Shown: positions 43,938-52,826 of the stretch, piece by piece
Position numbering within the stretch: position 1 is the stretch's first letter
How the letters are laid out: each line of letters starts with the position of its first letter
From: Promineifilum sp.
Lineage (GTDB): Bacteria; Chloroflexota; Anaerolineae; Promineifilales; Promineifilaceae
Length of the DNA: 64,000 nt
NCBI GenBank assembly: GCA_017983515.1
Contig: JAGOBF010000004.1
Coordinates: 62,001 to 126,000 of the forward strand
Direction: 5' to 3'
Made by a program: the position numbers and the translations under genes
The notes under the pieces: model-generated
The model's input: only the letters and a program-made list of their open reading frames with translations
The model's database searches: none
Told to the model about the DNA's origin: nothing

Positions 43938-44094
43938 TAGCTGGAGCAGACTGGAGCTTTCCTTGTGATGGGCCTGTAGCGCCGGGCAATCCTGGGGCGA
44001 TGATCGTTGCTAAAAGGTCATGTCTCTAGCCTGTTATGGATCGTCATCCCACAAAAATTCAAGTAAAATCAAATGATTCAAGGGGTACATCATC

Positions 44095-44706
44095 ATGAGA
44101 CTCGGAAAAGATTTAATCAACAAACCCATTTACTCCATCGACGAGGGCAAGCTGCTGGGCAAGGTGCAGGACCTTTACCTCGACTCTGCTTTTGAGGTCG
44201 TGCTCGGCCTATACGTGGGCTCACAAGGACTCGTACGGCGCAAGTCGGAACTTATCCGGGCCGGGGACGTCGTCGTCCTGGGGGATGACGCCGTTCTGGT
44301 GCGCGCCGGCGACGTCATCACCGACGACAGCGTCTTGTCGGAAGCCAAGAACTGGATGCGCCGCGAAAAGCTGATCGGCCGCGAGGCCGATACTCCCGGC
44401 GGCACACGACTGGGCATGGTCGGTGACGTCATCGTCGACAGAGCCGGCCGCATTTCCGGCTTCGCGCTGTCCAAGGCTTACGTCGAGGGGCCGCTGGCCG
44501 AGAAGCGGGTCATCAGCCGCACTGTCATCACCGATACCGGCCAGGAAGACGGCCGCATGACCGTCGATCTGGCCAAGCTTGAAGCATCCTTGATGGACAT
44601 TGAAGCGGTTCCGCTGGCCGTGGAGACGGTTGGAGATATTCCCGTTACCAAGGTGGGAATGTCCGACCTGCCCGCCGATTCTGACGACTCACAGACTCAG
44701 GCGTAA
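44095..44706 (+). CDS. Tandem PRC-barrel domain protein
   Basis: 203 residues. Two PRC-barrel-like modules are seen. The first is about 1-75 (LGKDLINKPIYSIDEGKLLGKVQDLYLD, VLGLYVG) and the second about 90-175 (LIGREADTPGGTRLGMVGDVIVDRAGRISGFAL). PRC-barrels mediate protein or RNA contacts in photosynthetic reaction centre H subunits, RimM and sporulation proteins. Here the job is unknown. The C-terminal 30 residues are acidic and polar. It is transcribed in the same direction as fabF, but the 157-base gap suggests its own promoter. Confidence 0.8.
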   Translation: MRLGKDLINKPIYSIDEGKLLGKVQDLYLDSAFEVVLGLYVGSQGLVRRKSELIRAGDVVVLGDDAVLVRAGDVITDDSVLSEAKNWMRREKLIGREADTPGGTRLGMVGDVIVDRAGRISGFALSKAYVEGPLAEKRVISRTVITDTGQEDGRMTVDLAKLEASLMDIEAVPLAVETVGDIPVTKVGMSDLPADSDDSQTQA

Positions 44707-44839
44707 GACTTCAATCCCATTTTGGCCAACGGCACGGCCGGGATCTGGAGTCTGTTATGCACTTCGACCTTGAGCCCGTTAGCATCGAGGAATGACAAGA
44801 AACCGGTAGCATACCTTGCGTATACGAAAAGGAGTGAAG

Positions 44840-46168
44840 ATGAGCGATCTTGCAGCGCACATCGCCCAAACTCGCCTGATCGATACCCATGAGCACCTCG
44901 CCAGCGAGCAGGAATATGTGGAGGCGGGACCTGACCTGCTTCAGGACCTGTTCGATAACTATGTCCAGGCGGATCTACGGGTGGCGGGGGCAAGCGAGGA
45001 TGCAGTGCGGGGCCTGCTCGACGCATCGAACCCCGACCTCGCCGGCCGGCTCGCCGGCGTGCGCGACGCCTGGCAGCGATGCCGTCACACCGGCTACGGC
45101 GAAGCCGTGCGGCTCCTCGCCCGCCAGATCTACGACATCGAGGAGATCGCCGAACTCACGCCCGCACACCTGGAGGCGGCGCAAGCTCGCAACCGAGAGC
45201 TGCGGCGGCCTGGCGAGCGGCTGCGTCTGCTCCGCGACGTCGCCAACCTTGACCATGTGCAGGTCGACAATTACCTCTGGGAGTGCCCGCCGGATGCCTC
45301 CGGCCCCGACTTCTTCCTTTACGATCTGTCGTGGTCCAGCTTCTGCCGGGGCAAGCCCGATGCGCCTGCGATCTACGATGCGGTCGGCATAGCAGTCGAG
45401 GGAATCGACAGTCTGCGCCGCGCGATCGAGGCGCTGTTTGCAACGCACGGGCCGCTCGCGATCGCCGTCAAGTCACAGCACGCCTACGAACGCACCCTAC
45501 TGTGGGAGGAGCGCGCTGACGCCGATGCCGAGCATGCGCTCCTGCGGCACCTCGGTGGGCAGGAACTGAGCGAGGCTGAGCGGCTCTGCCTGGGCGACTG
45601 GTGTATGGCCCGTGGCGTCGAGCAGGCCATCGCCCATAACCTGCCGTTTAAGATCCACACCGGCTACTATGCTGGCACAGGCCGGATGCCGATCGAGCGC
45701 ATTCGTCCAGGACATCTGTGCGCGCTGCTGATGCGCTATCCAAAGGCGCGCTTTGTGCTGATGCACAACGCATACCCGTACAGCGACGAGCTGATCGCCA
45801 TCGCCAAGCACTACCCCAACGCTTACATCGACATGTGCTGGGCCTGGAGCATCGATCCTTATAGCGCCTGCGATACGTTACGGCGAACGATCCACGCCGT
45901 GCCGTCGAACAAAGTCTTTGCGTTCGGCGGGGACGCCTCGTGGCCGTCGGCGAGTGTCGCCTACGCAGCCCAGGCCCGCACGTGGCTTTCCCGGGCGCTG
46001 GAGGCAGAAGTCAACGATGGGCTGCTGAACGAGCGCGAGGCGATCGCCTACGCAACGCGCCTGATGCGCGAGAACCAGCTCGACTGCTTCGACGTGGCCG
46101 GGCGTCGGGCGGCATTGCTTGCTGTGTATGGAGCGGGACAGGAGGCTCATGCAGCTAAAAGTGCATGA
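44840..46168 (+). CDS. Amidohydrolase 2 family protein
   Basis: 442 residues from ATG at 44840 behind AAAAGGAG. A TIM-barrel metal hydrolase or decarboxylase. Metal motifs are RLIDTHEHLASEQ near 11-23, KSQHAYERTLLWEE near 218 (Lys-Gln-His), IHTGYYAGTGRMP near 283, LMHNAYPYSDEL near 311 and FGGDASWPSASVAYAA near 365 with the conserved Asp. Distant similarity to uronate isomerases and amidohydrolase_2 decarboxylases is visible. Substrate unknown. It stands alone between the PRC-barrel gene and a convergent envelope operon. Confidence 0.8.
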   Translation: MSDLAAHIAQTRLIDTHEHLASEQEYVEAGPDLLQDLFDNYVQADLRVAGASEDAVRGLLDASNPDLAGRLAGVRDAWQRCRHTGYGEAVRLLARQIYDIEEIAELTPAHLEAAQARNRELRRPGERLRLLRDVANLDHVQVDNYLWECPPDASGPDFFLYDLSWSSFCRGKPDAPAIYDAVGIAVEGIDSLRRAIEALFATHGPLAIAVKSQHAYERTLLWEERADADAEHALLRHLGGQELSEAERLCLGDWCMARGVEQAIAHNLPFKIHTGYYAGTGRMPIERIRPGHLCALLMRYPKARFVLMHNAYPYSDELIAIAKHYPNAYIDMCWAWSIDPYSACDTLRRTIHAVPSNKVFAFGGDASWPSASVAYAAQARTWLSRALEAEVNDGLLNEREAIAYATRLMRENQLDCFDVAGRRAALLAVYGAGQEAHAAKSA

Positions 46169-46177
46169 CAGGCTCTA

Positions 46178-46240
46178 AAAATCCACAGATTGCTCAGATT
46201 AAGGAGTCACCTCAAATCTGCGTAATCGGTAGATTCTCTG
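46178..46240. repeat. CAGATT-type intergenic palindrome
   Basis: CACAGATT and AGATTAAGG face AATCTGCGTAATCGGTAGATT in inverted order between two convergent genes. It resembles the palindromes at 14043, 15778 and 32293. Confidence 0.5.
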
Positions 46241-46243
46241 TTC

Positions 46244-47353
46244 TTAATAGGTAACGTTGACCACTGTGCCGACGGGGGCCCAGTTGAATAACCAGCCCGC
46301 GTCGGGGGTGCTCACGTTGACACAGCCGTGGCTCATTGGCGTGCCGAAACTGCTATGCCAGTAGGTGCCGTGGATGGCGTAATCCTCGAAGAAATACATG
46401 ACGTAGGGCACGTCGGGCAGAAAGTAATCATATCCCAACAGATAGCCGTTCATCGTTTGGCTCTCGTACTTCATATACGTGCGATACTCGCCGGTCACGG
46501 TCGGCCATTGTGGCAGGCCGCTGGAAACCAGTGTCTCGAACACCGGCGTGTCGCCCTCATAGGCCACAAGCGTTTGCGTGCTCAGATTGACGGCGATCCA
46601 GCGCTCGCCGTCGCCGACGTCGGACGGCCGCGCCGAGGGCGCGCCGACGGATAGCGGGATAGGCTCCGGCGTGGGGCTGGGTTCGGGCGGCGGACTGGGG
46701 GTCATCGTCGGGGCCAACGTCGGCGTTAGTTGCGAGGTTGGCGTCCACGTCGGCAACGGGCCGCCGCCCGGCGCTACCCCCTTGGTCGGGAACACCGGCG
46801 GGCTTGTGGGCGAAGGAAGTACGATCTGTGCCGGCTCATCGGTTGGTAAGACCGGAGGAGGCGCGTCGGCGACTACGGCCGCCGTCGGCACGGCAATCAT
46901 TCCCGCGCCGGTCAGGGTCGACACGCGCGCAACCACATCGTTCAGAAAAGTCCGGCCGTTGGGATGGATCGTGATCGCCGCCAACGCCACTACCAGCAGC
47001 AGCGCGCCGATGAGCATTCCCCGGCGCATGAGCCGGCCGGGGGTCGCCGCCGCTTTCGGACGGGGCTGTGGAGCGAGCGTGGCTGGGGTTGGGACAACGG
47101 GGGATGGGCGTGCGGTCGCCGCGGCCGGTTGTTGCCGCGCCGCTTCGTCCAGCCGGTGGGCCTGGGCCAGATAGGCTCGCCGCTCGCGCGGCGACTCGGC
47201 TACCCCGGCCAACAAGAGCCACGGCCGCGAGTCAGTCGGGGCCTGGCGGGCGGCACGGCGCAGCATCGTACGGGCCGCCTCGGGGCGATCGGTCTCGATG
47301 GCCCGGCGGGCTTCGGTAATCAATGGATCGATAGAGGGAGTTGGATTCATCAT
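46244..47353 (-). CDS. L,D-transpeptidase (YkuD) with N-terminal membrane anchor
   Basis: 369 residues. It cross-links peptidoglycan stem peptides. A cytoplasmic TPR-like stretch of about 60 residues (ARRAIETDRPEAARTMLRRAA) precedes a Pro-rich linker and a helix near 112-130, then a long Thr/Pro linker. The YkuD domain spans about 245-369 (RWIAVNLSTQTLVAYEGD...). Its catalytic signature SHGCVNVSTPDAGWLFNW near 342 holds Cys, with the upstream IHGTYWHSSFG His. The cytoplasmic domain in front of an exported enzyme is unusual. It is the last gene of an envelope operon, 40 bases after the amidase. Confidence 0.92.
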   Translation of the reverse strand: MMNPTPSIDPLITEARRAIETDRPEAARTMLRRAARQAPTDSRPWLLLAGVAESPRERRAYLAQAHRLDEAARQQPAAATARPSPVVPTPATLAPQPRPKAAATPGRLMRRGMLIGALLLVVALAAITIHPNGRTFLNDVVARVSTLTGAGMIAVPTAAVVADAPPPVLPTDEPAQIVLPSPTSPPVFPTKGVAPGGGPLPTWTPTSQLTPTLAPTMTPSPPPEPSPTPEPIPLSVGAPSARPSDVGDGERWIAVNLSTQTLVAYEGDTPVFETLVSSGLPQWPTVTGEYRTYMKYESQTMNGYLLGYDYFLPDVPYVMYFFEDYAIHGTYWHSSFGTPMSHGCVNVSTPDAGWLFNWAPVGTVVNVTY

Positions 47354-47393
47354 GCGTCACAAGAGTGGCGGTGCCTGATGTCGCCGGTACAAA

Positions 47394-48215
47394 CTAGCCT
47401 CCGCCCGGGGGAAGGGCGAGCTGCGGCGCGTAGGAGACGCCGCTCCGAACCTGATCGAGAAAACACCATATACCGTCGGTGATGCCGCCGGCCACCCGGT
47501 CGGGCTGGTCGGCCAGCAGCGACCGATCCAGATTCATAAAGCCAATTTCGATGATAATGGCCGGCACACCGGACGAGATACGGCGAAATGCCTGGTAATC
47601 GGCCATGTCGAGGGTGATGGTGTTGGCATGGTAGCTCAACTCGGTGGCCCGTCGATAGGCGTCTTCTACGCAAATGGACAACGAGGACGAATCCGTAAAA
47701 GCCGAGCCGGCGATCTTGAATCCAGTGGCCAAATCGTTGATGTAGTCGCAAGAATCGGCATGCACGGAAATGAGCGCCGTGGCGACATAGCCGTCGAGCC
47801 GCGGGTCGAATTCGGTCAGCAAGTCGGCGGCGATGCCCCGCGACTGCAAGGCCGACACCACACGCACGGCGACATTCTCGTTGACTTTGGCCTCGGTCAG
47901 CCCATCGGCGCAGACGGCTCCGGAGTCATTGCCTTTGTGGCCGGCGATGACGCCGACACGAACGGGGCCAGGGCTTTGGGTCAACCGCTGAAGGACGGGT
48001 CGGGGGGGAACGGGTTTGACGAAGGGCGCGGAGAGCGCGCCGGCCGAACTGCCGGCGGCCACCACCTCAGCCACACCGCTGGCCGGGCTGAAGTAAAAAT
48101 AGACTCCCAGCATCGCCGCCCCGGCCAACGCCAGAAAGGCGAGCAAGGACAAATTGCGGCGGATGAACCGCATCACGGGCCGATCGGGTTGTTCATCTTC
48201 ATATGCCGCGCGCAT
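47394..48215 (-). CDS. N-acetylmuramoyl-L-alanine amidase (Amidase_3)
   Basis: 273 residues. It splits the bond between muramic acid and the stem peptide. A membrane helix lies near 20-45, so the enzyme acts outside the cytoplasmic membrane. Zn ligands and catalytic residues are GVIAGHKGNDSGAVC near 94 (His), LTEAKVNENVA (Glu), LISVHADSCDYIND near 150 (His) and PAIIIEIGFMNLDRS (Glu). It precedes the L,D-transpeptidase on the same strand, so the pair remodels the cell wall. The LuxR-Kelch gene lies 133 bases upstream. Confidence 0.92.
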   Translation of the reverse strand: MRAAYEDEQPDRPVMRFIRRNLSLLAFLALAGAAMLGVYFYFSPASGVAEVVAAGSSAGALSAPFVKPVPPRPVLQRLTQSPGPVRVGVIAGHKGNDSGAVCADGLTEAKVNENVAVRVVSALQSRGIAADLLTEFDPRLDGYVATALISVHADSCDYINDLATGFKIAGSAFTDSSSLSICVEDAYRRATELSYHANTITLDMADYQAFRRISSGVPAIIIEIGFMNLDRSLLADQPDRVAGGITDGIWCFLDQVRSGVSYAPQLALPPGGG

Positions 48216-48348
48216 TATGTCTATATTCTACACGATCCGGGCGGGAGGATACAATTACCAACCTGAAATTAAGAATCAGGAGTGAAGAAGGGCGACTTAC
48301 AGTTGGCATTATAGAGCAAACTGTAGTCGGATTGGCTCAATGCGGCCG

Positions 48349-49761
48349 CTATTCGTCGCCGCCGGAGGGGGCAGCCGGGATGAAGGTCTGATAGACAAAC
48401 GGCGAGAAGACTATCGTCCTGTCGCTGAGCGCGTCGTCCTGGCGGCCGCCAACGGCGTAGATGCGCGTTTCCACGTGGGTTACGCCCGGTTCCGTCCACT
48501 CGGCCACGCCGGGCGGCATGGTCAGCACGGTCCAGGTGCGACTGTTGGGGTCATAGACCTCGCTGTGGGCGGCGGCCGGATCGCCGGCCGTCGTGCCGCC
48601 GATGATGTAGAGCTTGTTTAGCAACACCGTTGCCCCCGCCCCGGCGCGCGGCTGCAGCATCGGCGGGCATTCGTCCCAGGCGTCGGCCGCCGAATCGTAA
48701 GCGGCGCACGTGTTGGTCGGCCCGGATTCATTAACGCCGCCTACCACGTAGAGCCGGCCGAGCAGCGCTCCCCCGGCCGCGTCGGTCAGCGGCTCGGGCA
48801 GCGGCGCGATCGGCCGCCAGCTATCCGCGGCGGGGTCATAGATAAAGGCCGTTGCCAGCGGGCCGTCTTCGTCCCGACCCCCGAAAACGTACAGAAAGCC
48901 CCCGTCCGCTATCGCCAGCGCGCCGGCCACCGGCTGCGGCAAGGGTGCGCTTCGACGCCATGCATCCTGGGACGGGCTATAGGCCTCGACGATGGCCGTG
49001 GGACGGCCGTCTGCCAGCATCCCACCGGGCACATAGATCTCGCCGAACAAATCGGCCGCCGTGGCCGCCGTTACGGGAGTGGGCTTGGCCGCCGCACGTC
49101 GCCAGGTGCGGTCGACCGTGTTGAAAATACGTGCATCGCCGGTGACGCCTGATGCCGTCTCGCCGCCAAAAATGTAGACTTCCAGCCCGACGGCGGCCGC
49201 GGCCCGCCCGGCGCGGGCCTCCGGCAACGGCCGGCTGCTCAGCCAGCGCGACTCGCCCAGTTCGACCTCGGCGAATGGCTCCTCGGCGGCGGTGAAAAGG
49301 TTGCCGCTTTGCCACTCGACAAACAGAAATGCACCCACGACCAGGATTACCAGCGCCAGCAGGGCCAGGCTCAGATTACGCCAGCGATGGGAGACAACGG
49401 CCGGTAATGGGCGTTCGGCCGCGCTCCGCTCCTGTTCCAAAATCGCCGGGCCGGTCGCTTCCGGCTCCTGATCATCGGCCGGCATGGGCGACGTCGTGAT
49501 GACCAATGGCGAGTCAAGGTCCGAAGTGTGTTGACCGTTGTCGGCCATCTCTACGTTCAACACACCTTGCTGAATCGCCACGGTTGTGGCTTCCGTTCGG
49601 GTCGAGACGGCCAGCTTGATGAAGATATTGCGCAGATGGGTCTTGACCGTGTAAGGGCTGATGGACAGCCCGTCGGCGATGGCCTTATTCGATTGCCCGG
49701 CCGCCAGTCGCTGCAACACGTCCAGCTCGCGGTCGCTCAGCGGTTCACCTCGTTCGGCCAT
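48349..49761 (-). CDS. LuxR-type DNA-binding protein with membrane helix and extracellular Kelch repeats
   Basis: 470 residues. The first 65 residues are a LuxR/GerE helix-turn-helix (LSDRELDVLQRLAAGQSNKAIADGL and SPYTVKTHLRNIFIKL). A helix at about 133-155 crosses the membrane. Residues about 180-455 carry five or six Kelch repeats (VYIFGGET..., FLYVFGGRDEDGPL, RLYVVGGVNESG, LYIIGGTTAGD). DNA binding on the inside and a beta-propeller outside resemble ToxR/CadC logic with a different sensor. No receiver domain is present. The start follows the upstream gene by 4 bases. The GGGAGG ribosome site lies inside that gene, so translation is coupled. No catalytic residues are expected. Confidence 0.88.
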   Translation of the reverse strand: MAERGEPLSDRELDVLQRLAAGQSNKAIADGLSISPYTVKTHLRNIFIKLAVSTRTEATTVAIQQGVLNVEMADNGQHTSDLDSPLVITTSPMPADDQEPEATGPAILEQERSAAERPLPAVVSHRWRNLSLALLALVILVVGAFLFVEWQSGNLFTAAEEPFAEVELGESRWLSSRPLPEARAGRAAAAVGLEVYIFGGETASGVTGDARIFNTVDRTWRRAAAKPTPVTAATAADLFGEIYVPGGMLADGRPTAIVEAYSPSQDAWRRSAPLPQPVAGALAIADGGFLYVFGGRDEDGPLATAFIYDPAADSWRPIAPLPEPLTDAAGGALLGRLYVVGGVNESGPTNTCAAYDSAADAWDECPPMLQPRAGAGATVLLNKLYIIGGTTAGDPAAAHSEVYDPNSRTWTVLTMPPGVAEWTEPGVTHVETRIYAVGGRQDDALSDRTIVFSPFVYQTFIPAAPSGGDE

Positions 49762-49765
49762 TGGC

Positions 49766-50833
49766 CTAGCCTCCCGGCCCCGCCGGAGACGTGCCGGTGA
49801 TGGGCGCTGTGCCGGTCAACGGAAGCGTGCCGGTGATAGGCACAGGCGTGGCCGAAGCACAACCCTCGCGAGCGGCGTTCAGTTTGCCCCCCAGCCTTTC
49901 GCTCGGTCGCCTGTTCCACGCCTCCTGATAGATCGACACGGCCGGGCAGTAATCGAACAAATAAGCCAGTTGGTCACCATGACCCTCCAGGGCCTCATCC
50001 AGGCGATCACAGGCTCCCTTGAAGAAAGGCGCGGCGGCGCACAGATCGCGCCAATATTCGGCGGCGATCTCCCAGTTGACGCCGGAGTAGGCCACGCCCT
50101 GAAAATAAAGGTCAGCCCACACGCGATAGTCGAGCGCTTCCTGGGGCAAATTTCCCAGTTGTTCGGCCTGGGAGAAGTAGTTCAGCCCCAGTTCGATCTT
50201 GTCGCTGTTGACGTACTGCAATCCCAGAGCGACGTAGGTGTCATAGAGTAACTGGTCGGTTTCGGCCCGTTGATAGTCGGGGTGCTTCTGCCGAAAGGGC
50301 AGCAGCGCGGAGAGTGCGTCCTCCCATTGCTCGGTTGCGGCCAACCGGCGGATGACCCTCAACTCGGGCAAGGCATCCTCGTCCGTAAGCTGCTCGGCCG
50401 TATTGGGTTCCTCGACCGGTTCGGCCGGCGGGTCTGTCGGTGCGGCGGTCGGCGCGGCGGCCGTCGCGGCGATCTGCTCGCGCAACGCCAACGCTTCCGA
50501 ATTATTGGGGTCCTGGGCCAGCACCCACTCCAGGCGCGTCAAGGCCAGGTTATCGCTGCCCTCGGCCAGGTCGTCGCGGGCCAACTCGACCTGGCGGCCG
50601 ATCTGCGTGGCGCGCGACGTCGTCTCCTGTTCCACGCGCTCGGCCTGGCCGCTCTCGATGGCGAAATAGGCCACCAGTAGATAGGTCGCCACGACGACGG
50701 AGAAGATGATCAGCGCCAACCCGAAGAGGCGCACGCTCATTCGAGGGCGGCGCTCATCGTTGCCAGAGCGTTCAATTGTCGGTAATTCGCCGGTTTCTTC
50801 GACCGGCGTCGTCGGTTCAGTCATGACATTCAT
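49766..50833 (-). CDS. Membrane protein with TPR-like extracytoplasmic domain
   Basis: 355 residues. A short cytoplasmic N terminus rich in E, T and R precedes one membrane helix at about 32-55. Residues 60-115 are helical and TPR-like (LALTRLEWVLAQDPNNSEALALREQIAA). A Thr/Pro linker follows, then more helical repeats (QYVNSDKIELGLNYFSQAEQLG, AAPFFKGACDRLDEALEGH). The tail is a run of TGT/TGS-Pro repeats. It is translationally coupled to the LuxR-Kelch gene, so it may be its membrane partner; that is inferred from the 4-base gap only. Confidence 0.75.
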   Translation of the reverse strand: MNVMTEPTTPVEETGELPTIERSGNDERRPRMSVRLFGLALIIFSVVVATYLLVAYFAIESGQAERVEQETTSRATQIGRQVELARDDLAEGSDNLALTRLEWVLAQDPNNSEALALREQIAATAAAPTAAPTDPPAEPVEEPNTAEQLTDEDALPELRVIRRLAATEQWEDALSALLPFRQKHPDYQRAETDQLLYDTYVALGLQYVNSDKIELGLNYFSQAEQLGNLPQEALDYRVWADLYFQGVAYSGVNWEIAAEYWRDLCAAAPFFKGACDRLDEALEGHGDQLAYLFDYCPAVSIYQEAWNRRPSERLGGKLNAAREGCASATPVPITGTLPLTGTAPITGTSPAGPGG

Positions 50834-50908
50834 CTATTTACGGATTCACGATGGATGGCCCCGCATCGTTCCGTCGAGTCGCACTCGGGCATTATTGGCG
50901 TTCTATTG

Positions 50909-52018
50909 TCATTCACCAGAAAACAGCTGGCGATAGACGTCGACCGTCTCGGCAGCGATTTGCGCCTGAGTGTAGCGTTCCAGAACCCGGCGCCGACCAT
51001 GCCGGCCCAATTCCTGGCGCAGCGCGTCGTCTTGCATCAATTGTAGCAGCCCATTGCGAAGGGCGTCTATATCCTCTTCGCTAACAATAAGGCCCGCGTC
51101 ACCGATGACGTGGGGAATCTCCCCCGAACGCGAGCCGATCACCGGCACGCCACAGGCCATCGCCTCGACGAGGACGCGGCCGAACTGCTCTTTCCAGTTG
51201 GGCAAGGTGCGCGATGTGAGCACCAGTGCGTCCAGATTGCCCAGATACGCCGGCAACTGGTCCGACGGCAGCGGGCCGTCGAAGTGGACACGGCCGGCAA
51301 TGCCCAGATCGGCGGCCAATTGTCGCAGTCCGGGCAGGGCCGGGCCATCCCCGGCGATGTGGAGCCGCCACACGCCGGGCAGCTCGGCCGCCGCCCGCAG
51401 CAGTAAATCCACCCCCTTCTCCGGCACCAGCCGCCGGTTGGCCGAGCCGATGATGAAGGTTCGGCCGGGGTCGCGCGGGGGCGGCGGGGAGAACATCTCC
51501 GGATCAACCCCAAACTGCGGGATGACGCGGTGGGGCCCGCGGTAGCCTTTCGCTTGCCACACGCGCACCGCTTCCTGATTGCCCATAATGGCGTAATCGA
51601 TGCCGTCGAGCACCTGCCGCTCGAGCCAATTGAACGGCGGCGGATAGCGTCGCTCCAGATTCTGCCAGGAGAAGAATAGCGTTTTGGCCCCGACCTTTTT
51701 CGCCTGCCGCATGGCCAGCCACGTCGCCAGGTTATACGGTTCCTCGTCGATGTGGACGATGTCGGGACGGAAGCGGGCCAGCCGTTTCGGCAGGTCGGGA
51801 AAATAATAGGTATGGTAGCGGCCGTTGAAGCGTATGGGGGCTACCAGCAGCTCATAGCCCTGGGTATGGCGGCGCTCCAGCAGCGTACGGCCGCTGGGGT
51901 CGTCCCAACTGGGGGGCACGACAGCGACCAGTTCGACGTCGGGCAGTCGGGCGATGGCCTCCAGCTTGGTCTGGTAGGTGCCCACGAGCAGAGCCTTGGA
52001 GAGCATGAGTACGCGCAT
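50909..52018 (-). CDS. Glycosyltransferase family 4
   Basis: 369 residues with a GT-B fold. The N-terminal domain holds VLMLSKALLVGTYQTKLEAIA and DIVHIDEEPYNLATWLAM. The C-terminal domain holds FIIGSANRRLVPEKGVDLLLRA, LHIAGDGPALPGLRQLAADLG, VHFDGPLPSDQLPAYLGNLDALVLTS, then the E-x7-E motif EQFGRVLVEAMACGVPVIGS near 290. These are the marks of retaining GT4 enzymes that use nucleotide sugars. Acceptor unknown; its neighbours are envelope genes, which favours a cell-surface glycan. Confidence 0.92.
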   Translation of the reverse strand: MRVLMLSKALLVGTYQTKLEAIARLPDVELVAVVPPSWDDPSGRTLLERRHTQGYELLVAPIRFNGRYHTYYFPDLPKRLARFRPDIVHIDEEPYNLATWLAMRQAKKVGAKTLFFSWQNLERRYPPPFNWLERQVLDGIDYAIMGNQEAVRVWQAKGYRGPHRVIPQFGVDPEMFSPPPPRDPGRTFIIGSANRRLVPEKGVDLLLRAAAELPGVWRLHIAGDGPALPGLRQLAADLGIAGRVHFDGPLPSDQLPAYLGNLDALVLTSRTLPNWKEQFGRVLVEAMACGVPVIGSRSGEIPHVIGDAGLIVSEEDIDALRNGLLQLMQDDALRQELGRHGRRRVLERYTQAQIAAETVDVYRQLFSGE

Positions 52019-52076
52019 AGGTTTTGGTTACCGGATACTCCTGGTGGAGCCACTCCGTGAACGTCGTTGGGCGCAA

Positions 52077-52167
52077 CTCCGCATTTGTAAAAGCGATGTT
52101 TCTTCTCTCCGCCAATAGTTCGCCCGTTCACTGAAAATCCACATTCGCCACATCGCAACATGCCGCC
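52077..52167 (-). pseudogene. Remnant of a serine recombinase zinc-ribbon domain
   Basis: A short open stretch codes for GGMLRCGECGFSV followed by HRFYKCG. This CxxC...C pattern matches the recombinase zinc beta-ribbon of large serine recombinases. An in-frame TGA lies just upstream at 52168-52170 and the rest of the gene is missing, so this is debris from a mobile element. Confidence 0.6.
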
Positions 52168-52178
52168 TCAACACGATC

Positions 52179-52733
52179 TTAACCACTCCGGCCGCCGTAC
52201 TGCTCCCCCTCATACCCCAACCGCGAGTAGCTCTTGATCAACTCGCGGGTTTTGGACTTCTCGCCTGCCTTCACCGTTACCATCCCGGTCAGGTCTTTCG
52301 TCCACCAGCCGATGGCGTTGTTGACCTTCCACTCGGCCGAATGGGCCCCATCGCCAAGTTCGGACCCTAGCGTGCGGTAGCGTTGCAGCCAGTCGGGATT
52401 GTCTTCAATCTCCATGCAGACACGGTCGATGATATCGGGCGGATAGGGCGGCGCGAAACTGGCCTGCAGCACCTCCTCGACCAGCAGTCGCACTGGCCAG
52501 GTGACCAGCCGCTCGTCGGTCGTGAAATCACCCTTGCTGAAATCGGAGCGCCGGACGGCGGCCAGTTCGTCGTCGAGGATGTTGCGCCAGATTCGTTCCT
52601 GCTTGGCGATGTTGAGCACCCGCTCGCGGCCGTCGTCGAAGCGGGCGGTCAGGGTGTCGCCCTCGATAGCGGTCACGGTGTAGTCGCCGTCGCGGGTTCG
52701 ATAGCGGCCGTTGATCTGAAAGGGGTGATTCAT
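52179..52733 (-). CDS. Hypothetical protein with SH3-like N-terminal barrel
   Basis: 184 residues; the ATG at 52733 follows AGGAGAAG. Residues 1-50 look like a small SH3-type barrel (INGRYRTRDGDYTVTAIEG, LTARFDDGRERVL). The rest is helical (ERIWRNILDDELAAV...) with a Trp-rich stretch near 145-155. I do not recognise the family. It is third in line after a pglZ fragment and a 244-residue unknown gene, all on the minus strand. Related genes may belong to a PglZ-type defence cluster, which is an inference from position. Confidence 0.6.
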   Translation of the reverse strand: MNHPFQINGRYRTRDGDYTVTAIEGDTLTARFDDGRERVLNIAKQERIWRNILDDELAAVRRSDFSKGDFTTDERLVTWPVRLLVEEVLQASFAPPYPPDIIDRVCMEIEDNPDWLQRYRTLGSELGDGAHSAEWKVNNAIGWWTKDLTGMVTVKAGEKSKTRELIKSYSRLGYEGEQYGGRSG

Positions 52734-52826
52734 GTTCGTTGCTTCTCCTTTGAATACTGCCACAGTGCCCGGTCGTGTGTCGGCACGGACGCGCCCGCCT
52801 CGGCCGCCGCCCTGAATAACCCACCT

